Source: Metalysinibacillus jejuensis
GTDB taxonomy: Bacteria; Bacillota; Bacilli; Bacillales_A; Planococcaceae
Reading direction: 5' to 3'
Assembly (NCBI RefSeq): GCF_003057615.1
Contig: NZ_QAFW01000022.1
Span: 1 to 41,204, forward strand
Length of the DNA: 41,204 nucleotides
Positions 1-8,434 of the stretch are shown one piece after another. The notes beneath the pieces were generated by a model, which saw nothing but the letters and a program-made list of their open reading frames with translations, made no database searches and had not been told where the DNA came from. Position numbers and translations under genes: made by a program. Each line of letters begins with the position of its first letter. Position 1 is the first letter of the stretch.

Positions 1-127
1 GCGTATCAGTAGGGTTGGAATGCCCCGAATTCACGCTCGTGGAGAACACATAAGACTTGCTTGCAAGCGATGTTCGTGGAAGCGAGAAGCCCCCACTTCA
101 AACGAAGTTAAGTGGTGGGTAGTTCAC
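1..127 (+). mobile_element. Right end of an IS200/IS605-family (TnpB-type) element, partial
   Basis: The last part of a tnpB-like reading frame is visible from base 2 (residues RISRVGMPRIHARGEH, then KREAP), resembling the C-terminal tail of TnpB proteins. It is followed by a right-end hairpin: bases 88-127 carry the family's CCCCCAC...GTGGTGGGTAGTTCAC arrangement. In this family the right end also forms the 3' part of the TnpB guide RNA (reRNA/omega RNA), and the flanking bases after 127 act as guide. No in-frame stop is seen before the element ends; the frame runs on to a TAA near 166, so this tail may be degenerate. The rest of the element lies outside the window. The junction cuts hsdS. 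The family is recognised from the hairpin and the protein tail; the exact boundary is approximate. Confidence 0.7.
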
Positions 128-560
128 TTTTCTTTAGATCGTTTACAGCAAAACTTGCTTGGTTAACAGATTTTTTTATAATTTTACTTAATGATTTTTT
201 GAACTTATTCGTTTGAAATAAATAAACAGCAAACTTAGGTAAAATCATTTCCTTCTTTACTCTTAAACCTAATAAATTCATACCATGAATAATAATTTCA
301 TTGTCTTTCTTATGATAAATTGCACATTTACCTAAATGCTTTTCACTATTAATATGTGACATTAAAAGATCTTGGTCTTCTAAAATATAGTTTTCATATT
401 TTTTTAAGTCAGTAAGCCCTGCATAACCCATTTTATTTCGATTGATTTCACCTGATGAGATCGTTTCAATACGTGTTATCGGATAGCCGCCCGGTTCTCC
501 CTGCTTAATATTTGCTCCATTCCTAATGAACTCAAATAAATCTTGAATTTTATGTTCCAT
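108..560 (-). pseudogene. hsdS: Truncated type I restriction-modification specificity subunit (HsdS), N-terminal target-recognition part
   Basis: About 144 residues match one HsdS target recognition domain: start IQDLFEFIRNG, then TRIETISSGEI, and the closing stretch KKSVNQASFAVNDLKK that normally precedes the coiled-coil spacer. HsdS proteins usually carry two such domains and about 400 residues. Here the frame runs into the right end of the TnpB-type element at about base 127; the last residues (ELPTT and stop) are encoded by the element. The second recognition domain and spacer helices must lie beyond the insertion or be lost. The start ATG at 560 follows GAAAGGGTGATTTAA. hsdM ends 5 bases upstream, so it is the third gene of the operon. 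A lone half-S can sometimes act as a dimer, but the missing spacer argues against it here. Confidence 0.8.
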
Positions 561-565
561 TTAAA

Positions 566-2056
566 TCACCCTTTCAATAAAGCTTTTAAAGACTGTAACC
601 CATTAATGATTTCTTCCTCTAAACATTCAATATCATTAACGATTTCTACAGGTGATTTATATTCAACTTCCTCATACTCAATTTCTTTATACTTATTAAT
701 CGACAAGTCATACCCCTGCTCACGAATTTCATCTACTGGCACAAAGAACGATTGCTCCGTACGTTTACGTTCAGTTTCATCAGCTAAATTGCCAAAACGT
801 TTAATAATATCACCAATATCATTCGCTTCAATTTCTGCGCGTTTATCATCTAATGAGTAGCCGTCTGCTTTCATATCATAGAACCATATAGTATCCGTGC
901 CGCCTGTACCTGTTTTCGTAAAAATCATAATTCCTGTTGAAACCCCTGCATACGGTTTAAATACACCGGACGGCATTGAAATAATAGCTTCTAATTTATT
1001 GTTATCTATAATTTCTTTTCGAATAGCTTTATGGGCATTTGAGCTACCAAATAACACGCCATCTGGCACGATGACCGCTGCACGTCCACCCGCTTTTAAT
1101 ATACGTAAAATAAGAGATAAGAATAATAACTCCGTTTTCTTCGTTTTCGCTACTTTTAATAAGTCATTTGAAACCGCTTCATAATCTAAAGAGCCTTTAA
1201 ACGGAGGATTTGCTAATACTAATGTGTATTTTTCCTTCTGATCATTTTCTTCTGATAACGAATCTAAATAGTCGATGTTCGGTGCATCTACACCATGTAA
1301 CATCATGTTCATTGCACCGATTCGTAACATTGTACGATCCATATCATTTCCGTAAAACATTGTGTTATGGAAGTGTTTATTTAAATCCGGCATTAAAAAC
1401 AAGTCATGTTTGTTTTTACGTAAATATTCGCTCGCTGCAACTAAGAAACCTCCTGACCCCATCGCCGGATCGATGATTGTATCCTCTGGTGTTGGCTTCA
1501 TTAATTCAACAATCATTTTAATAATATGACGCGGTGTTCGGAATTGACCGTTCGTGCCAGAAGTCGCTAACTTGGATAATAAGTACTCGTACACATCACC
1601 TTTTGTATCTTGATCAACCATTTTTAAATTATCGATAGCTGTTACTACCTTTTGTAATGTAGCTGCTTTATTAATTTGGAATGAAGCATCTTTCATATAT
1701 TTTGAGAATGCTGAATTATCTTCTGCACCTAATGTTTTAATGAATGGGAAAATTGTTACTGTCATCACATCGAACATTTCTTGTGCTGGTAAGTTTTTAA
1801 ACTGTGTCCAACGCATTTTTGTCCAATGCTCTTTTTGTGTTTCATTGAAGCTCTCTGGCATTTTTGAAAAAACACCTTCGTACGGTAAGCCTAAAAACTC
1901 CGCTTCAGTTTCTTTCGTTAATTCCATTTCATCTAAATCTTTTATAAATAACAAATACGTAACTTGTTCAATATTTGTTAAAGGGTTTGCGTTCCCCTCC
2001 GTCCATAACGTTTCCCAAATTTTATCGATTTGGTTTTTTAATTCGCCTGTGATCAT
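566..2056 (-). CDS. hsdM: Type I restriction-modification DNA adenine methyltransferase subunit HsdM
   Basis: This is a 496-residue N6-adenine methyltransferase of the type I M-subunit family, which transfers a methyl group from S-adenosylmethionine to adenine in a sequence chosen by HsdS. An N-terminal helical domain occupies roughly residues 1-150. GQFRTPRHI at 170-178 is the usual entry to the catalytic domain, DPAMGSGG at 196-203 is SAM motif I, and NPPF at 283-286 is catalytic motif IV. Length and motifs are normal. The start ATG follows AAGGAAAATGAA. It lies 34 bases after the unusual methylase at 2091-3932 and 5 bases before hsdS, so all three are probably one transcript from the promoter near 3980. 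No hsdR is in the window; it could lie beyond base 1. Confidence 0.95.
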   Translation of the reverse strand: MITGELKNQIDKIWETLWTEGNANPLTNIEQVTYLLFIKDLDEMELTKETEAEFLGLPYEGVFSKMPESFNETQKEHWTKMRWTQFKNLPAQEMFDVMTVTIFPFIKTLGAEDNSAFSKYMKDASFQINKAATLQKVVTAIDNLKMVDQDTKGDVYEYLLSKLATSGTNGQFRTPRHIIKMIVELMKPTPEDTIIDPAMGSGGFLVAASEYLRKNKHDLFLMPDLNKHFHNTMFYGNDMDRTMLRIGAMNMMLHGVDAPNIDYLDSLSEENDQKEKYTLVLANPPFKGSLDYEAVSNDLLKVAKTKKTELLFLSLILRILKAGGRAAVIVPDGVLFGSSNAHKAIRKEIIDNNKLEAIISMPSGVFKPYAGVSTGIMIFTKTGTGGTDTIWFYDMKADGYSLDDKRAEIEANDIGDIIKRFGNLADETERKRTEQSFFVPVDEIREQGYDLSINKYKEIEYEEVEYKSPVEIVNDIECLEEEIINGLQSLKALLKG

Positions 2057-2090
2057 TTCATTTTCCTTCTTTCTTTTAGGGTACTAGCCT

Positions 2091-3932
2091 TTACAAAATC
2101 GTAAAGGCTTTATCGATTCCCATAGTTTCGTATGCTTGTAATTTTAATTGTGTTTGGCGCGCTTGTAATTGTGCAAGCTGTTCTTTAATCGCCTGTTGCT
2201 CTACTTTATATGTTTCAACAAGATTTCGCTGCTCATTTAATGGTAAAAGTGGCACTGGCAATTGGCCTAAGTCTTTAATAGCTAATGTTGCAATAGTTGT
2301 TCCAACTGTATGTTTTTCAAAATAATATTGTGCTACTGGTGACTCGAAGTAAATCATTAAAAACTCAGGATCTACAAGTTCACCACAACGAATACCGGCA
2401 AAGTTTTGAGATAATAATACATCATCACGATTGCTTGTAAATAACGCTGTCTTTCGATTCACACCGCGCACCGATAATAAAATATCTCCTTGTTGAATAC
2501 GGTTTGCTTCAATTTTAGCATTATTTGTAATCGAATAGCGTGTTAATTCGTCAACATTTAGTTCACCATCTTGAACATTGGAAATTTTAACAACTGCGTA
2601 TTCGCCATTCTCTGATTCGTCTTTTGGCGATGCATTGTATCCACGATAAATTTTCACTAACTCTGCTAATGGCTTTGTGACGATTTTATTTAATCCATCC
2701 ATTTCCACCATTACTTCTCCTACTTCATGTAGCTGTGTTTGTTGCTTGAAAACGTAGTTGCTTGGTGTCAGTTGTGCTAATTGAATATCGTTTCTTTCTA
2801 CGAATTTACTAATTCCGTCTGTTTCCAGTCCCTTACTAACGATTTCATTAATTAAATGCATATCTTCTTCACTTAATAAAACTTCACGCTTATTAGAAGT
2901 ACCTAAATCCTCAGCATTCACCATTAAAATCTTGCCTTTACGTTCCTCGGATTTATTTTTATTGCAAAGCAATAACACTGGTTTAATTGCTGTATATGGT
3001 TGTAATAATGATGGCAAACCAATAACTGCTTCAATTAAATCCAAATCAATTAACCTTTGACGAATTTCTTTTTCTGGACCGCCTCGGAAAAATGCACCCG
3101 GTGATAATAAGAACGCCGCTTTTCCATCTTCCTTAGTTGCACTTAACCCACAGCTTAAAAATGCTAATTCACCTTTTGATCTCGGTGGAATACCATATGA
3201 AAATCGATTATATGGATCATTAGCAATCAGATTTTGAACATGTTCGTTAAAGACTCCCCCTAATGGCGGTGACATAAATACTCGATCAAATTTAATCAAT
3301 TGCTCATTTTGAATGAAAGCCGGATTTGAAATTACATCTCCTAACACCACGTCTCCATTCATGTCATTTAAATAAAGTCGTAAACGTAATACAGTTGCCG
3401 CTAATGGATTAATTTCCTGCAATGCTAAATTCGAATTAGTGTTAGCTTGCGCAAACCTTATAGCCGTTTGTCCATATCCAGCTGTTCCATCATAAAATGT
3501 AACCGGTAATTCGCTCTTTAAATAATTGATTGCAATTGCGTTAATTGCATCTGGTGTCATATGTTGACCACTCATTGTATTCATACCGATGTTTTCAATT
3601 ATGTTATCGAAAATAGTACCGATTTGATTTTCTTTAATCATGTTTTCAAAGTTCAATAAAATACTAACTAGTGCATTTGTATAATTCACTGTAAAGGTTG
3701 TGTTGTACTGCTGCACCATTACCTCTTTGAATTGGTCTTCAACTGATAAATTACTGATTAACCCTTTTATTTGCTCTGTTGCATCATTCGTTTTAAGAAG
3801 TTGTGAAATTTTTTCACCTTGTTCTTTATATAACGCTAACAATGTACCCCATATTACTAATTCTACCTCTACGTTTCCTCTCGAATGAATAGCTCTCATT
3901 TCATCTCGAATTTTAAAAAAATTATTTTCCAT
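2091..3932 (-). CDS. N6-adenine methylase-like protein fused to an HsdS-like target recognition domain
   Basis: This 613-residue protein combines two type I RM functions. Residues about 100-400 form a methylase fold: SGQHMTPDAI at 121-130 resembles the HsdM entry motif, D148-GTAGYG is a glycine-rich SAM motif I, and motif IV reads SPPL at 221-224 instead of NPPY/F. From about 415 to 600 there is one specificity domain (KPLAELVKIYRGYN, then LAIKDLGQLPVPLLPLNEQ) followed by a helical tail rich in Q, L and K (VETYKVEQQAIKEQLAQLQA). The start ATG has AGGAGG 8 bases upstream. It is the first gene of the operon and precedes a canonical hsdM. The odd motif IV and the fusion mean it may bind DNA or SAM as a partner subunit rather than methylate by itself. 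That is inference; the domain layout is visible. Confidence 0.82.
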   Translation of the reverse strand: MENNFFKIRDEMRAIHSRGNVEVELVIWGTLLALYKEQGEKISQLLKTNDATEQIKGLISNLSVEDQFKEVMVQQYNTTFTVNYTNALVSILLNFENMIKENQIGTIFDNIIENIGMNTMSGQHMTPDAINAIAINYLKSELPVTFYDGTAGYGQTAIRFAQANTNSNLALQEINPLAATVLRLRLYLNDMNGDVVLGDVISNPAFIQNEQLIKFDRVFMSPPLGGVFNEHVQNLIANDPYNRFSYGIPPRSKGELAFLSCGLSATKEDGKAAFLLSPGAFFRGGPEKEIRQRLIDLDLIEAVIGLPSLLQPYTAIKPVLLLCNKNKSEERKGKILMVNAEDLGTSNKREVLLSEEDMHLINEIVSKGLETDGISKFVERNDIQLAQLTPSNYVFKQQTQLHEVGEVMVEMDGLNKIVTKPLAELVKIYRGYNASPKDESENGEYAVVKISNVQDGELNVDELTRYSITNNAKIEANRIQQGDILLSVRGVNRKTALFTSNRDDVLLSQNFAGIRCGELVDPEFLMIYFESPVAQYYFEKHTVGTTIATLAIKDLGQLPVPLLPLNEQRNLVETYKVEQQAIKEQLAQLQARQTQLKLQAYETMGIDKAFTIL

Positions 3933-3964
3933 ATGAAAAACCTCCTGTTTGATTTATTGAATTA

Positions 3965-4000
3965 AATATAATACATAAATTTAGTATTGTAAATACTAAA
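3965..4000 (-). promoter_or_regulatory. Sigma-A-type promoter overlapped by a perfect palindrome (candidate operator) for the hsd operon
   Basis: On the minus strand, TTTACA (3988-3993) and TATATT (3965-3970) are separated by exactly 17 bases and lie 33 bases or more upstream of the first gene's start. A perfect inverted repeat with 9-base arms, TTTAGTATT-3-AATACTAAA (3980-4000), covers the -35 element. That position is typical of a repressor site. No regulator gene is visible next to it, so the protein that binds is unknown. Confidence 0.6.
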
Positions 4001-4199
4001 TTTTAATATTTTTATTAAAAATTAAAATTAAGAGATATACAAATAATTAATAGTTTGTTATCAATTAAATAATTCTAACCATTCATATTATGGATTTCTA
4101 ATCCTAATATTGGATAAAAAAGCTTAATTCTGCGGCTTTTCAGAACATTTTTTGTAGTGAAATTCACAAACAAAAATGTCTTACACTACTTAATTCAAT
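4001..4199. other. AT-rich intergenic stretch without a gene
   Basis: This stretch between the hsd promoter and the terminator hairpin is very AT-rich, with runs such as TTTTAATATTTTTATTAAAAATTAAAATTAA. No credible open reading frame or RNA gene was seen. It may include upstream promoter (UP-element-like) sequence for the hsd operon. Confidence 0.4.
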
Positions 4200-4246
4200 A
4201 AAAAAAGCTGTACCAAAAGTTAAGTATTTTAACTTTTGGTACAGCT
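4200..4246 (-). terminator. Rho-independent terminator, perfect 18-bp stem
   Basis: Arms at 4206-4223 and 4229-4246 are perfectly complementary (AGCTGTACCAAAAGTTAA) with a 5-base loop. On the minus strand they are followed by a run of T. It would stop transcription coming from the IS21 side before the hsd promoter. The IS21 end begins only three bases away. Confidence 0.85.
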
Positions 4247-5033
4247 AATTGTGTTTTGCAACAGAAAAGTGCAGAGAATTGCAACGAAAAATACAGAGTG
4301 TTGCCACCCAATATTTTCTCGACAATGCGTTTGTTAAACGGAAGCTTTGGCCCGTGTATGAAATAATGTGGGCGTGGTGAATCAAACGATCCACCAGAGC
4401 TGCCGTTAAACGTGAATCCGAGAAAATGCGGTTCCACTGGCTAAATTCTAGATTTGACGTGATAATCAGGCTCTTTTGTTCATAGAACTCTGAAATAATT
4501 TGAAACAGTAATTTTGCTCCTTCTTTGCCGAAAGGGAGATAGCCCATTTCATCCAAAATCATTAAATCGACTTTTTCTAATTTACTTCTAAATGGCTTTA
4601 ATTTCCCCGCATACAGCGCTTGCTCTAACTCTTCAACCAAATGCGAAACGCGATAAAAACGTACTTCATATCCTTGCTCACAAGCCTTTCGGCCAAGTGC
4701 AGAAGCTAAATGGGTTTTGCCTGTGCCAGGTGCGCCCACTAAAATGACGTTCTCTTTTCTACGAATAAAATTCAATTGCTCTAATTCATCTTTCGTTAAA
4801 TGGCTAGGTAAACAAATATCTTTATGCCACTGATAGCTTTCAAGCGTCTTCGTATCGATAAAGCGAGCTTGCTTCAAGTTACGGGCTATTTTTGCCTGTT
4901 CTCTGCCTTGCTGCTCTTTCAATAAAATTTGATACATATATTCCTCTGGATCGGTAAATGGCACTTCTTTAATTGCCTCAGCCACATGGGCTAATCTTAA
5001 TTGCTTACAGAGTGTTAAAATCGCTTCATTCAT
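4245..5033 (-). CDS. istB: IS21-family helper ATPase IstB
   Basis: IstB is the AAA+ ATPase that assembles on target DNA and recruits the IS21 transposase IstA. This 262-residue version shows Walker A (GAPGTGKTH), Walker B (VDLMILDEMGY) and the closing region SRLTAALVDRLIHHAHI. The start MNEAILTLCKQLRLAH at 5033 matches the family start and overlaps the end of istA by 8 bases, as usual for IS21 translational coupling. The last residues, after NALSRK, are encoded by the terminal repeats of the element, and the stop codon lies just outside the element end. The ATPase itself looks intact. Confidence 0.93.
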   Translation of the reverse strand: MNEAILTLCKQLRLAHVAEAIKEVPFTDPEEYMYQILLKEQQGREQAKIARNLKQARFIDTKTLESYQWHKDICLPSHLTKDELEQLNFIRRKENVILVGAPGTGKTHLASALGRKACEQGYEVRFYRVSHLVEELEQALYAGKLKPFRSKLEKVDLMILDEMGYLPFGKEGAKLLFQIISEFYEQKSLIITSNLEFSQWNRIFSDSRLTAALVDRLIHHAHIISYTGQSFRLTNALSRKYWVATLCIFRCNSLHFSVAKHN

Positions 5034-6593
5034 GATGCAACGCCTCCGTTCCTTTTGGCGATAAAGCGTCATATTCCGTCCAATTTACACCGTAAGGGTG
5101 TTCTGTTTCTTCTGTCTCACGGCCAATATAGCTATAAAAGTTTTGCCCAATATCATTCATATCATGGGTAAGTAGAAGCGTTGGTAATTCGTTAATTCGT
5201 TGCTTTCTTAATGCCAGCGAAGGTACGGTTAAATACTCTTTCACACGTACTGGTAGATACGTTGCGTAACGCGAATGACCTACGACACGTGGTTTTTTCA
5301 ACCAATCCTTTAAAATATCTTGCCACGGAATAAAACGACGTTTTTTCATATAAGGACGGGCATCCGATAATACTATCTCACCGTCATTCGTGATGACTTT
5401 ATATGAATCCCAGTACGTCACACAAGAAAGCTGTACGTAATTCTTCGCTTTCGGTACATGAATCAAATGCCCATCCAGCTTGAACTCGTTATATTTATTA
5501 AACTTGATTGAAAACTGCTTAAATACAGGATACGGCGCCTCAGGTAATTTAATTAATTGCTTTTGCTCCTGCTGCCATAGCTCATCAATCAGCACCTCTT
5601 TTTTATAATGAATACGTTGGCGATCAGCTATTAATTGTTGTTCTAATTGATTGGTTAAGTCTTCAAAATCCTTTATGACAGGCGGTAAGCTAAAGAAGTT
5701 ATAACGGACATATCCCACTTTGCCTTCTACATGACCTTTTTCGTTCCCTTTGCGTGGATTACACACTTGAACCTTAAATCCATAATATTGTTGGAAATGT
5801 CGAAAGGCATCCGTTAATTGCGCTTCTGAATCGCCTTTTCTCACTTTCCTCACCGCAGGTGTTAGATTATCAATTCGAATACTTAACGGAACGCCTCCAG
5901 CCTGTTTAAATAACACTTGTAATCCACCTAAAAAGCATTCTAAATTTTCACTTGGCATTGGTACGGCAAAGGCTGTGTTACTTGCTGGAAAGGACATGAT
6001 TAATGCATGTACTCACCATCATGAACGGCCTCCATGATACCGAAGTCTACCTGTGCTTCTCCTTCTGGATGATCTAAACGTTCATAGCCTTTATCTGCCT
6101 CATCTTCTTGTGATGCTTTCCATTCTTGAATAAAATTACACACCGTTCTGTAAGAACCTTGGAATCCATCTTTTACTAGGTCCTCATATATTTTTTTATT
6201 TTTACGGCGCAATTTTTTCTTCAGCTTTACATCTTCTTCTAACCAGTCCATTACAATTTCGCCCCATTTTTCATCGTACATCATGCCTTTTTTCAAATGG
6301 GTTTTCTCTTGAGGGAGCTGATCCCCATCGCCGTATTTCTTAGCGGTGCGCCAATTAACTTGCATTGTTTTTGCGATTTCTGTAATTGATAATCCTTTTT
6401 CATTTCGTAATGTTTTGATACAATTAACTTCAGACATTGCTAGCATCCTTTCTTTCCTCCCTGTTTCGGCTTCGACACCTAAAACAGTAGAGGGACTTGG
6501 GGTGGCTGGCAAGTCTTTTTTTATGCACAAAAATCGTGCAGGACTCTGTACAAATTCTTTGCACTAGTCTGCACTTTTATTTTGCAATAAACA
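4250..6593 (-). mobile_element. IS21-family insertion sequence, 2344 bp
   Basis: The element carries istA (frameshifted) and istB in the usual order. Its ends are related inverted repeats. One begins TGTGTTTTGCAAC at 4250; the other, read on the minus strand from 6593, begins TGTTTATTGCAAA. Both continue with AAAAGTGCAGA and then a further TGCA- and TACAGAG-containing copy, the multiple-repeat terminus typical of IS21. No convincing target duplication was found at the immediate flanks. It lies between rlmCD and the hsd locus. Confidence 0.88.
5026..6446 (-). pseudogene. istA: IS21-family transposase IstA, disrupted by a frameshift
   Basis: IstA is the DDE transposase of IS21. The first part (6000-6446) has an N-terminal helix-turn-helix (SITEIAKTMQVNWRTAKKY) and the first acidic motif VDFG. 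It stops at TAA (6000-6002). The second part (5026-5997) continues in another frame with MSFPASNTAFAVPMPSE, the second catalytic Asp in RIDNLTPAV and the Glu in NEKGHVEGKVGYVRYNFF. Restoring one base near GAGTACATGCATTAATC joins them, so the catalytic triad is split over two frames. No slippery heptamer is seen, so this is probably a mutation rather than programmed frameshifting, although TAATCATG could allow re-initiation. The start at 6446 follows GGAGG with 9-base spacing; 6437 is an alternative. Confidence 0.88.
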
Positions 6594-6912
6594 ATAGTTT
6601 TAGGAATGGATTGAAGAAAAGTAATGGACATAAGAGATGAAGAACAAAGAGGAATTATTGGATAAGTATTGATTTGTTATTGAATTAGTATTGAATCGGA
6701 TATTGGACAAAGCTAGTAATATCAATGGGTTAGGAACATAACTGTATTGAAAAGTTATTGGAAAAAGACATGAAAAGCTCGGGCTCCTGGTGAGGAAAAC
6801 CCGAATTTTTGATGAATTTTAAATTGAAAAAGCAAATGTTTATTCTTACAGAATTGGTGGTGAAGTTAGCAAGAGTTTATTATGACTGCCAATTGTTTTT
6901 TTAATTAGACAC
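6594..6912. other. Intergenic region with a weak hairpin and TATTG repeats, no gene
   Basis: Between the IS21 end and rlmCD no gene is credible. Bases 6650-6770 contain about seven copies of TATTGA/TATTGG at irregular spacing. On the minus strand after rlmCD, CGGGTTTTCC/GGAGCCCG (about 6779-6808) can form an imperfect hairpin followed by a short T-rich stretch, a possible weak terminator for rlmCD. Confidence 0.4.
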
Positions 6913-8271
6913 TTACCTAGACATCAATGCTACGCACTCCACGTGCGTAGTATGCGGGAACATATCTACTGGTTGCACTTCTTGCGTTTTATAGCCGCCG
7001 TCTTCAAGTAGGCGAAGATCACGCGCAAGTGTTGCGGGATTGCATGACACATAAACTACACGCTTAGGGCGCTCGCTTAAAATAGTAGCGATCAATTTTT
7101 CATCGCAGCCCTTACGCGGTGGATCTACAACAAGTACGTCTGCTTCTTTGCCTTCTTTAAACCAACGTGGAATAACATCTTCTGCTGCACCCGCTTCGAA
7201 TAACGTATTTGTTAAACCGTTAAGTGCGGCATTCTTTTTAGCATCTTCAATGGCTTGCGGTACGATTTCTACACCCATTACAAATTTAGCTTGTTGTGCT
7301 AAAAATAATGAGATCGAACCAATGCCACAATACGCATCAATTACTGCTTCGTTACCTGTAAGTTGTGCATAATCAAGCGCTTGCTTGTAAAGCACCTCTG
7401 TTTGTACAGGGTTAACTTGGTAAAATGAACGTGCTGAAATCGCAAAACGCACATCACCAATAGTATCTTCAATCGTATCTTTGCCCCACAACGTTTGTGT
7501 GTCATTACCAAAAATAACATTGGTTTTGGCACTATTAATATTTTGCACAATTGAAGTAGCTGTTGGGATTGCCTTGCGCACCGCTTCAATTACAGCGTCA
7601 CGCTGTGGTAATTTTTTTTGTGCTGTTACTAATACAACCATAGCTTCACCCGTCGCGCGTGCCGTACGCACTACGACATGACGCAGTACACCGCGGTGTT
7701 GTTGTTCATTGTAGGCTGTAACATCTAGGCGAGCCAAGTCATACTTGAGCTTTGCTAATACGGCATCTGCTTCCTTACTTTGAATTAAGCAACGCTCCAT
7801 ATCTACCACATCATGTGATTGCGGGCGATAAAATCCTGCAGCTAATCCTGTTGCACTTTGCACAAAAGGAATTTGTGATTTATTGCGGTAGTGCCACGGC
7901 TCATTCATACCTTTTACTTCATGTACAGGGACATCAATTTTACCAATGCGTTTCATAACATTTTCAACCATCGAGCGTTTCCATTTTAGTTGACCTTCGT
8001 AAGACAAATGTTGTAGCTGACAGCCACCACATTGTGCGAAATACTCACAAGGCGCCTCAACGCGGTCAGGTGATGGTGTAATGACCTCAATTGTTTTAGC
8101 AAAGCCGTATTTTTTTAATGTTTTTACTACATGAATTTTAACTTCTTCTTGCGGTAGTGCATCGCGTACAAATAGTGGGTAGCCATCTACCTTAGCTACG
8201 CCATTGCCATCATGCGTAAGATCCTCTATATAAACCGTTAATTGCTCATTCTTTTTTACAGGTGTAGACAT
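6913..8271 (-). CDS. rlmCD: 23S rRNA (uracil-C5)-methyltransferase, RlmCD/RlmD-type
   Basis: This 452-residue protein belongs to the TrmA/RlmC/RlmD family of SAM-dependent methyltransferases that methylate C5 of uridine in RNA. A TRAM RNA-binding domain is at residues 1-60 ([21 protein letters not shown]). It is followed by the iron-sulfur cysteine cluster [14 protein letters not shown]. The methyltransferase domain has [13 protein letters not shown] (SAM site), DPPRKGC and the catalytic Cys in [15 protein letters not shown]. The start ATG at 8271 has GGAGG 8 bases upstream. In-frame codons further upstream lack such a site and overlap non-conserved sequence. Bacillus subtilis YefA, in the same relative position, modifies two 23S uridines; the exact target here is inferred. 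Confidence 0.92.
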   Translation of the reverse strand: MSTPVKKNEQLTVYIEDLTHDGNGVAKVDGYPLFVRDALPQEEVKIHVVKTLKKYGFAKTIEVITPSPDRVEAPCEYFAQCGGCQLQHLSYEGQLKWKRSMVENVMKRIGKIDVPVHEVKGMNEPWHYRNKSQIPFVQSATGLAAGFYRPQSHDVVDMERCLIQSKEADAVLAKLKYDLARLDVTAYNEQQHRGVLRHVVVRTARATGEAMVVLVTAQKKLPQRDAVIEAVRKAIPTATSIVQNINSAKTNVIFGNDTQTLWGKDTIEDTIGDVRFAISARSFYQVNPVQTEVLYKQALDYAQLTGNEAVIDAYCGIGSISLFLAQQAKFVMGVEIVPQAIEDAKKNAALNGLTNTLFEAGAAEDVIPRWFKEGKEADVLVVDPPRKGCDEKLIATILSERPKRVVYVSCNPATLARDLRLLEDGGYKTQEVQPVDMFPHTTHVECVALMSR

Positions 8272-8386
8272 GCTTCGTTCCTCCATTTCAATCCCTACAT
8301 TGTACCATAATGATAGGTAAAAAAGGCATAGCAGATAAGCTACAACCCCTCTCATACACGTACTGTTTTTTCTCCTATAATGCTAA

Positions 8387-8428
8387 CAAAAAGGCTACTT
8401 AGAAAGTTGTGTACTTCCTAAATAGCCT
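8387..8428 (-). terminator. Rho-independent terminator after dgkB
   Basis: A near-perfect hairpin with outer arms AGGCTA and TAGCCT, starting 6 bases after the dgkB stop, is followed on the minus strand by TTTTTG. It separates dgkB from rlmCD. Confidence 0.85.
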
Positions 8429-8434
8429 GCTATG

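Noticed and set aside
1-4250. Calling the hsd region a complete type I system or a BREX/DISARM locus
   Set aside because: No hsdR, helicase, phosphatase or other marker gene is in the window, and hsdS is truncated; only the modification part can be supported.
4250-6593. Target site duplication of the IS21 element
   Set aside because: Flanking bases (GCTAAT and ATAGTT) do not repeat, so I do not claim one.
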